Source: Alphaproteobacteria bacterium
Lineage (GTDB): Bacteria > Pseudomonadota > Alphaproteobacteria > Rs-D84
Direction: 5' to 3'
Length of the DNA stretch: 26,176 bases
NCBI GenBank assembly: GCA_017642565.1
Contig: JAGCOU010000007.1
Span: 1-26,176, forward strand
Part shown: positions 22,525-26,176 of the stretch, one piece after another
Layout of the letters: each line of letters begins with the position of its first letter
Position numbering within the stretch: the first letter of the stretch is position 1
The notes under the pieces: model-generated
What the model saw: only the letters and a program-made list of their open reading frames with translations
What the model was told of the DNA's origin: nothing
Database searches by the model: none
Made by a program: the position numbers and the translations under genes

Positions 22525-23589
22525 ATGATTATCGAACAGAAATTATTGGATATTCAAGCGCGCGCTAAAGATATTGAAACCAAGATGAATTCTGGTGAAG
22601 TGTCTGGCGATGAATTGACCAAATTGTCAAAAGAATATTCGCAATTAAATGAAGTTTTGCCACTGATTGATAAATATCTGCAAACGCAGGCTGGTATCAA
22701 AGATGCGAAAGAAATGCTTAATGATCCAGAACTGAAATCTATTGCTGCGGAACAATTGGAAGAATTAAATCATGCTTTGCCAGATTTGGAACGTGATTTA
22801 CAGATTGCTCTTTTGCCACGAGATGCCGCTGATGATAACAGTGCTATCGTGGAAATACGTGCCGGTGTAGGTGGAGAAGAGTCGGCTTTGTTTGCAGGTG
22901 ACCTGTTTAATCAATATAAATCTTATGCTTTGCGAAAGGGTTGGAAAATTGAGATTATCGAAGAAAACGCAACTTCGCTTCGTGGATACAAAGAAGTTAT
23001 TTTCAAGATAGACGGGGTAGGTGCTTATGCGCGTATGAAATACGAATCGGGTATTCATCGTGTGCAACGCGTGCCTGAAACAGAAGCGAGTGGTCGTATT
23101 CATACTTCGGCTGCGTCTGTCGCTGTTATGCCAGAGGCCAAAGATATCGATGTTGTGATTGATGACAAAGATATTCGAATCGATATTTTCCGCGCAAGTG
23201 GTGCTGGCGGTCAACATGTTAACAAAACTGATTCGGCTATACGTATTACACACTTTCCAACTGGAATCGTTGTGACTTGTCAAAATGAACGTTCGCAATT
23301 ACAGAACAAAGCGACTGCTATGGCTGTGTTGCGTTCGCGTTTGTATGAAAAACAAAGAAATGAACAAATGAATGCTTCTAATGCTTCGCGCCGCAGTATG
23401 GTTGGGTCTGGTGATAGAAGTGAAAAGATTAGAACTTATAATTTTCCAGAACAACGCGTCACAGATCATCGTATTAAACTTACGCTTTATAAATTAGATG
23501 ATATTTTGGCGGGTGGCGAAGGGCTGGACGAAATGATTGATGCGTTAATCAGTGCTGACCAACTTGAAAGATTGGCTGCGCTCGATTGA
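22525..23589 (+). CDS. prfA: Peptide chain release factor 1
   Basis: RF1 ends translation at UAG and UAA codons. The 354-residue product has the class-defining PxT codon-recognition tripeptide as PET (about 183-185, in HRVQRVPETEASGRIHTS) and the catalytic GGQ (about 228-230, in GAGGQHVNKTDSAIRI). The N-terminal coiled-coil domain carries ARAKDIETKM and the C-terminus NFPEQRVTDHRIKLTLYKLDDIL is standard. Length is normal. Its ATG lies one base beyond the hisS stop, so the two are translated together. The usual partner prmC, which methylates the GGQ glutamine, is not downstream; a terminator and an opposing gene follow. Confidence 0.97.
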   Translation: MIIEQKLLDIQARAKDIETKMNSGEVSGDELTKLSKEYSQLNEVLPLIDKYLQTQAGIKDAKEMLNDPELKSIAAEQLEELNHALPDLERDLQIALLPRDAADDNSAIVEIRAGVGGEESALFAGDLFNQYKSYALRKGWKIEIIEENATSLRGYKEVIFKIDGVGAYARMKYESGIHRVQRVPETEASGRIHTSAASVAVMPEAKDIDVVIDDKDIRIDIFRASGAGGQHVNKTDSAIRITHFPTGIVVTCQNERSQLQNKATAMAVLRSRLYEKQRNEQMNASNASRRSMVGSGDRSEKIRTYNFPEQRVTDHRIKLTLYKLDDILAGGEGLDEMIDALISADQLERLAALD

Positions 23590-23611
23590 AATGATTTGTG
23601 GTTGTTATTAT

Positions 23612-23637
23612 AAAAAACGCCCCGATGGGCGTTTTTT
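23612..23637. terminator. Bidirectional terminator between prfA and the beta-barrel gene
   Basis: An 11-bp perfect stem, AAAAAACGCCC (23612-23622) with GGGCGTTTTTT (23627-23637), closes a CGAT loop. A and T runs serve both directions. Confidence 0.92.
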
Positions 23638-24640
23638 AAAACATATATTTTACATTTAGATTTGATGACCAACCGTCAATTCCACCAATTTGTTTATGGA
23701 TGTTGCCGCCAAATACAAATCTTTTGAAATTATATTCCAAATCTAGACCGACATCAGTATGATTGTCTGTTTTCAGGCAACTTTGTTTTACATTATTTAC
23801 ATATATGTCGTTTTCGCCACCAAAGTGTGCGACATATTTTGCAGAAAATGCGCCGTACCAATTTGGCAAAACTTCCTTGATAAATTGTATAGATGGGGCG
23901 ATGTTAAAGAAATTATAATCTTTGGATGAAACATAATCGCCGTTCACACTTAAATCGTCTGAGGCAACAAAGGTATATGCTAAATACAAAGCGGGCTTAA
24001 AATACAAAGTGTTATCAATTTTGAATTTCGCATAAGTTTCGTTTCCTATGTTTACCCAAGAATTATTAAATTGTTTATTGTGCACAGTATTATTCAGCGC
24101 ACCAACATTTGTTAAAATTTTTGCGCCAAAATTGCGATATTTATAATCTGTGAAAATTCCAACTGCATAGCCCCCGGATTTTATATCTGTTATTTTACTG
24201 TTTATATATGAAGCAAAACCGCCGGCAGAAATACGACCATATTTTAATTCGATATCTTTGGTTGTTGTGCCAATAGTTGCTAAATTCAAACGGGCGCGTT
24301 TAGTTAAATTCTTATTATAATGAACATTTTCATTTATATGATTTGCGTTAGCCCAGACATTTTTTATTAATTTATTAGAAGAAGTGTCCCGATTTTTTAA
24401 TGTAGAGCCATCGTCACCATATTCGTCCAAGCGGCGCATGGTTCCATAAACCGCGAAGTCACGAAAATAGTCAGCCAAATTTTCCCCATGATTTGTATAA
24501 GACATAAATGTATTTGTTAACATATTTATATCTATCACAGACATATTATTATCATAAATAGAAACTGCGTTTGCAGAATTTGTGCCACAAAGCAGGGCGC
24601 AAAATAATAATAACAAATTGAATTTTGTATGTTTTTTCAT
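23636..24640 (-). CDS. Outer-membrane autotransporter-type beta-barrel protein
   Basis: A 334-residue exported protein with signal peptide MKKHTKFNLLLLFCALLCG and a likely cut after ANA (about 26). From about residue 110 onward, alternating hydrophobic/polar strands separated by Gly/Asn turns (YGRISAGGFASYINSKITD, GGYAVGIFTDYKYRNFGAKIL, FNIAPSIQFIKEVLPNWYGAFSAKYVAHFGG) are typical of a 12-strand autotransporter-like barrel. The chain ends in KYMF, with the C-terminal Phe recognised by the BAM complex. There is no large passenger: only about 85 residues lie between the signal peptide and the barrel, so it could be a porin-like or adhesin-like barrel. AGGAGAG precedes the ATG. It is divergent from aroK. 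Confidence 0.75.
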   Translation of the reverse strand: MKKHTKFNLLLLFCALLCGTNSANAVSIYDNNMSVIDINMLTNTFMSYTNHGENLADYFRDFAVYGTMRRLDEYGDDGSTLKNRDTSSNKLIKNVWANANHINENVHYNKNLTKRARLNLATIGTTTKDIELKYGRISAGGFASYINSKITDIKSGGYAVGIFTDYKYRNFGAKILTNVGALNNTVHNKQFNNSWVNIGNETYAKFKIDNTLYFKPALYLAYTFVASDDLSVNGDYVSSKDYNFFNIAPSIQFIKEVLPNWYGAFSAKYVAHFGGENDIYVNNVKQSCLKTDNHTDVGLDLEYNFKRFVFGGNIHKQIGGIDGWSSNLNVKYMF

Positions 24641-24666
24641 AAAAAGCCTCTCTCCTGTTGGTTACT

Positions 24667-24695
24667 ATTATATCATATATTTATATATTTTTGAA
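24667..24695 (-). promoter_or_regulatory. Candidate promoter of the beta-barrel gene
   Basis: On the minus strand: TTCAAA (24695-24690), 17 bases, TATAAT (24672-24667). A leader of about 20 bases with AGGAGAG follows. Confidence 0.5.
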
Positions 24696-24702
24696 ATTTT
24701 TA

Positions 24703-24731
24703 TTGTCTTATTTTTTGTTTTTTTATATGAT
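24703..24731 (+). promoter_or_regulatory. Candidate leaderless promoter of aroK
   Basis: TTGTCT (24703-24708), 17 bases, TATGAT (24726-24731), seven bases, ATG 24739. There is no ribosome-binding site. Confidence 0.5.
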
Positions 24732-24738
24732 AAAAAGC

Positions 24739-25320
24739 ATGAGAAACAAAAAACAGATAAAATTAGACAAACCGATTGTAATGGTCGGGCTGATGGGAGC
24801 TGGAAAAACCAGCATTGGTCGTGCTTTGGCGCGCAGTTTAGGAATATCATTTGTGGATTCTGACAAGGAAATTGAAAAAGCAGCTGGTTGCAGCGTCATA
24901 GATATTTTTTCTATGTATGGTGAAAAAGAATTTAGACGCGTAGAAGAAAAAGTTATCGAAAGACTGATAGACACCGCCCCAAATGTAAAAGTTATTTCTA
25001 CCGGGGAGGGTGCTTTTATAACAAATTCTGTGCGGCAAATTGTTCTGGAAAAAGCGTTAACAATTTGGTTGAAGGCTGATTTAGAACTCCTTGTAAAAAG
25101 GACAAATTTTCGTCATACCAGACCGCAATTGTTAAACACAGATTCGCATGAAATATTGGCGCAATTGATTAAAGACAGATATGATACATATGCTTTGGCT
25201 GATATTACTGTGGAAACGCGCGATGAAAATATTCACAAGACTTTAGGCAAGGTTTTAAATGCGATTGAACAATATCTAAACAAACAAAAACAAGGAGAAC
25301 AAAATGAAAATCATAAGTGA
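24739..25320 (+). CDS. aroK: Shikimate kinase
   Basis: Phosphorylates shikimate at the 3-hydroxyl in aromatic amino acid synthesis. The 193-residue protein has Walker A GLMGAGKTS (17-25), FVDSDKEIE with substrate-binding Asp (40/42), EFRRVEE with the shikimate Arg (66), the lid Arg in RHTRPQL (128) and KDRYDTYALADITV with the last Arg (148). The normally invariant GGG shikimate-binding motif reads STGEGAF: the middle Gly is Glu90. I chose ATG 24739 because it fits the leaderless promoter and the family N-terminus; ATG 24727 would add four residues. The 3' end overlaps mscL by 17 bases. aroB, a common partner, is absent here. Confidence 0.9.
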   Translation: MRNKKQIKLDKPIVMVGLMGAGKTSIGRALARSLGISFVDSDKEIEKAAGCSVIDIFSMYGEKEFRRVEEKVIERLIDTAPNVKVISTGEGAFITNSVRQIVLEKALTIWLKADLELLVKRTNFRHTRPQLLNTDSHEILAQLIKDRYDTYALADITVETRDENIHKTLGKVLNAIEQYLNKQKQGEQNENHK

Positions 25321-25855
25321 ATTTAAATCTTTTATTAACAAAGGCAGCGCAATCGATATGGCTGTCGGTATCATCGTTGGGTCTGTAATGACCAGCGTTG
25401 TGAATTCTTTGGTCAAAGATATTATTATGCCACCAGTTGGACTGTTGGTCGGCGGGGTTGATTTTTCTCAGTGGTTTTATGTACTGAGTGGTGGCGAACC
25501 TGGTGTTCATTACAACACAATGGAAGCCGCAACTGCTGCAGGTGCTACTACATTGAATATGGGAACTTTTTTAAATACTGTAATCAGCTTTTTCATAACG
25601 ATGTTCGCTGTATTTATTATTGTAAAAGTTGCTAATTCTGCGCGCAACAAAGGACCGGTCACAACACGTGCGTGCCCTTATTGTCAGCAATCTATAAGTA
25701 AATTGGCAACAAAATGTCCATATTGTTGTTCGAATGTAAAACCTGAAAAAATCGGTGAAGTTGAAGAAGCCGAATTAACCAAGGGGCTCAAAAATTTGAC
25801 TGCCAAGGTTGGTAAAGTGGCAAGTGCTGCGAAAAAAGCCGCAAAAATCAAGTAA
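25304..25855 (+). CDS. mscL: Large-conductance mechanosensitive channel MscL with C-terminal zinc ribbon
   Basis: MscL opens under membrane tension to release solutes during hypo-osmotic shock. The 183-residue protein has the family start EFKSFINKGSAIDMAVGIIVGSVMTSVVNSLVKDIIMPP (TM1, about 14-45), the periplasmic loop and TM2 (about 88-111). A zinc ribbon follows with Cys124, Cys127, Cys138 and Cys141 (CPYC...CPYC), then a Lys/Ala-rich tail. The ribbon sits where most enzymes carry only a short cytoplasmic helix bundle, making the protein longer than the usual 130-150 residues. AAGGAG precedes the ATG, which lies inside the end of aroK, so the two genes form an operon. A terminator follows. 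Confidence 0.93.
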   Translation: MKIISEFKSFINKGSAIDMAVGIIVGSVMTSVVNSLVKDIIMPPVGLLVGGVDFSQWFYVLSGGEPGVHYNTMEAATAAGATTLNMGTFLNTVISFFITMFAVFIIVKVANSARNKGPVTTRACPYCQQSISKLATKCPYCCSNVKPEKIGEVEEAELTKGLKNLTAKVGKVASAAKKAAKIK

Positions 25856-25881
25856 AATCAATTGATTATAATATATACGAT

Positions 25882-25911
25882 AAAACCGCTCTTTGAAAAA
25901 AGGGCGGTTTT
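25882..25911 (+). terminator. Terminator of aroK-mscL
   Basis: AAAACCGCTCTTT (25882-25894) pairs with AAAGGGCGGTTTT (25899-25911) with one G-T pair and a short GAAA-type loop. Its right arm is part of the long inverted repeat at 25904-25918. Confidence 0.85.
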
Positions 25912-26086
25912 CTGCGGCACAGGGCGGGTTAATCAAAATTCATGTAAAAAATATTAAAAAATTAAAAAAATATAAAAATAAATACAAATAGGCTAAAAAA
26001 TAGATAAGTACATGTAAAAGGCAGCAATAATTTATAAAAAATTATTATGAACGCAACCTTTAAAATAGAAAGCCGCAGAAAACCGC
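25904..26086. repeat. 15-bp perfect inverted repeat enclosing an A-rich gene-free stretch
   Basis: GCGGTTTTCTGCGGC (25904-25918) recurs as its exact reverse complement at 26072-26086. The 153 bases between are very A-rich, contain no plausible gene, include CATGTAAAA twice (25941-25949 region and 26011-26019 region) and a local hairpin AATAATTT/AAATTATT (26026-26046). The left copy overlaps the mscL terminator. It may be a small insertion element without coding capacity or a structured RNA; no transposase is present. Confidence 0.5.
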
Positions 26087-26092
26087 GGGGCA

Positions 26093-26176
26093 GCGCCTAA
26101 AAATAGAATACACAAAAGGCGCATAATGTATATTATGTATAGTTTAACATATGCTCGCAAGGCTCGCTGTGTTAAA
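26093..26176. repeat. Three adjacent inverted repeats at the window end
   Basis: GCGCCT/AGGCGC (26093-26098 with 26117-26122), CATAAT/ATTATG (26122-26137) and TTTAACA/TGTTAAA (26143-26149 with 26170-26176). The last encloses CTCGCAAGGCTCG and reaches the last base of the window, so its arms may extend further. No gene is visible from 25856 to the end. Confidence 0.5.

Noticed and set aside
24658..24738. N-terminal extension of aroK from a TTG codon, giving a membrane-like segment
   Set aside because: The apparent hydrophobic helix is a translation of the AT-rich divergent promoter region; shikimate kinases have no such segment and a better start lies at 24739.
25904..26086. Insertion sequence
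   Set aside because: There is no transposase gene or visible target duplication; only the inverted arms can be supported.

Overview
The window is AT-rich, gene-dense bacterial DNA with mixed strand orientation. Most identifiable genes are conserved housekeeping genes. Their family features fit an alphaproteobacterium: a RodZ-like HTH/membrane protein, a short DivIC/FtsB-type protein, a HisRS with a GASIGVSRL-type motif 3, and a Gly-rich shikimate kinase. The paralogous secreted Cys-rich proteins and very short intergenic spaces suggest an uncultured, possibly host-associated lineage. That placement is inference; no rRNA or tRNA gene is visible to confirm it.

Layout. 1-3380: the 3' end of miaA, a phosphotransferase-fold kinase converging on it, then priA. 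3379-5367 (minus): a lepB-rnc-secG operon. 5437-9717: comM, a TspO-family gene, an FtsB-like gene, a tRNA-dihydrouridine synthase and a RodZ-like gene. 9771-14728: uvrA, a stand-alone SRP54/Ffh M-domain protein, an unknown 106-residue protein, rlmE and an unknown 183-residue protein. 14754-17704: rnhA (minus) diverging from a transketolase that is followed by a YgjP-type metallopeptidase. 17777-20998: two secreted Cys-rich paralogues sharing a C-terminal module, separated by a GC-rich palindromic repeat cluster. 21066-23589: a short leader ORF, hisS and prfA. 23636-25855: a beta-barrel outer-membrane protein (minus), aroK and a zinc-ribbon mscL. The last 321 bases have no gene but hold a terminator and several inverted repeats.

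Two patterns run through the window. First, genes at the head of transcription units (priA, comM, ftsB-like, dus, uvrA, transketolase, aroK and the 22-codon ORF before hisS) have a recognisable -10 box ending only 6-8 bases before the ATG and no Shine-Dalgarno sequence, which implies leaderless mRNAs. Internal operon genes and secreted-protein genes have clear AAGGAG-type sites. Second, gene packing is extreme: convergent genes share interleaved stop codons in a TTAA tetranucleotide, a divergent pair has 19 bp between ATGs, and several operon genes overlap.

The strongest candidates for something undescribed are the free-standing Ffh M domain with a degenerate RNA-binding motif, the leaderless His-His leader ORF overlapping a strong hairpin upstream of hisS, and the modular secreted Cys-rich family.
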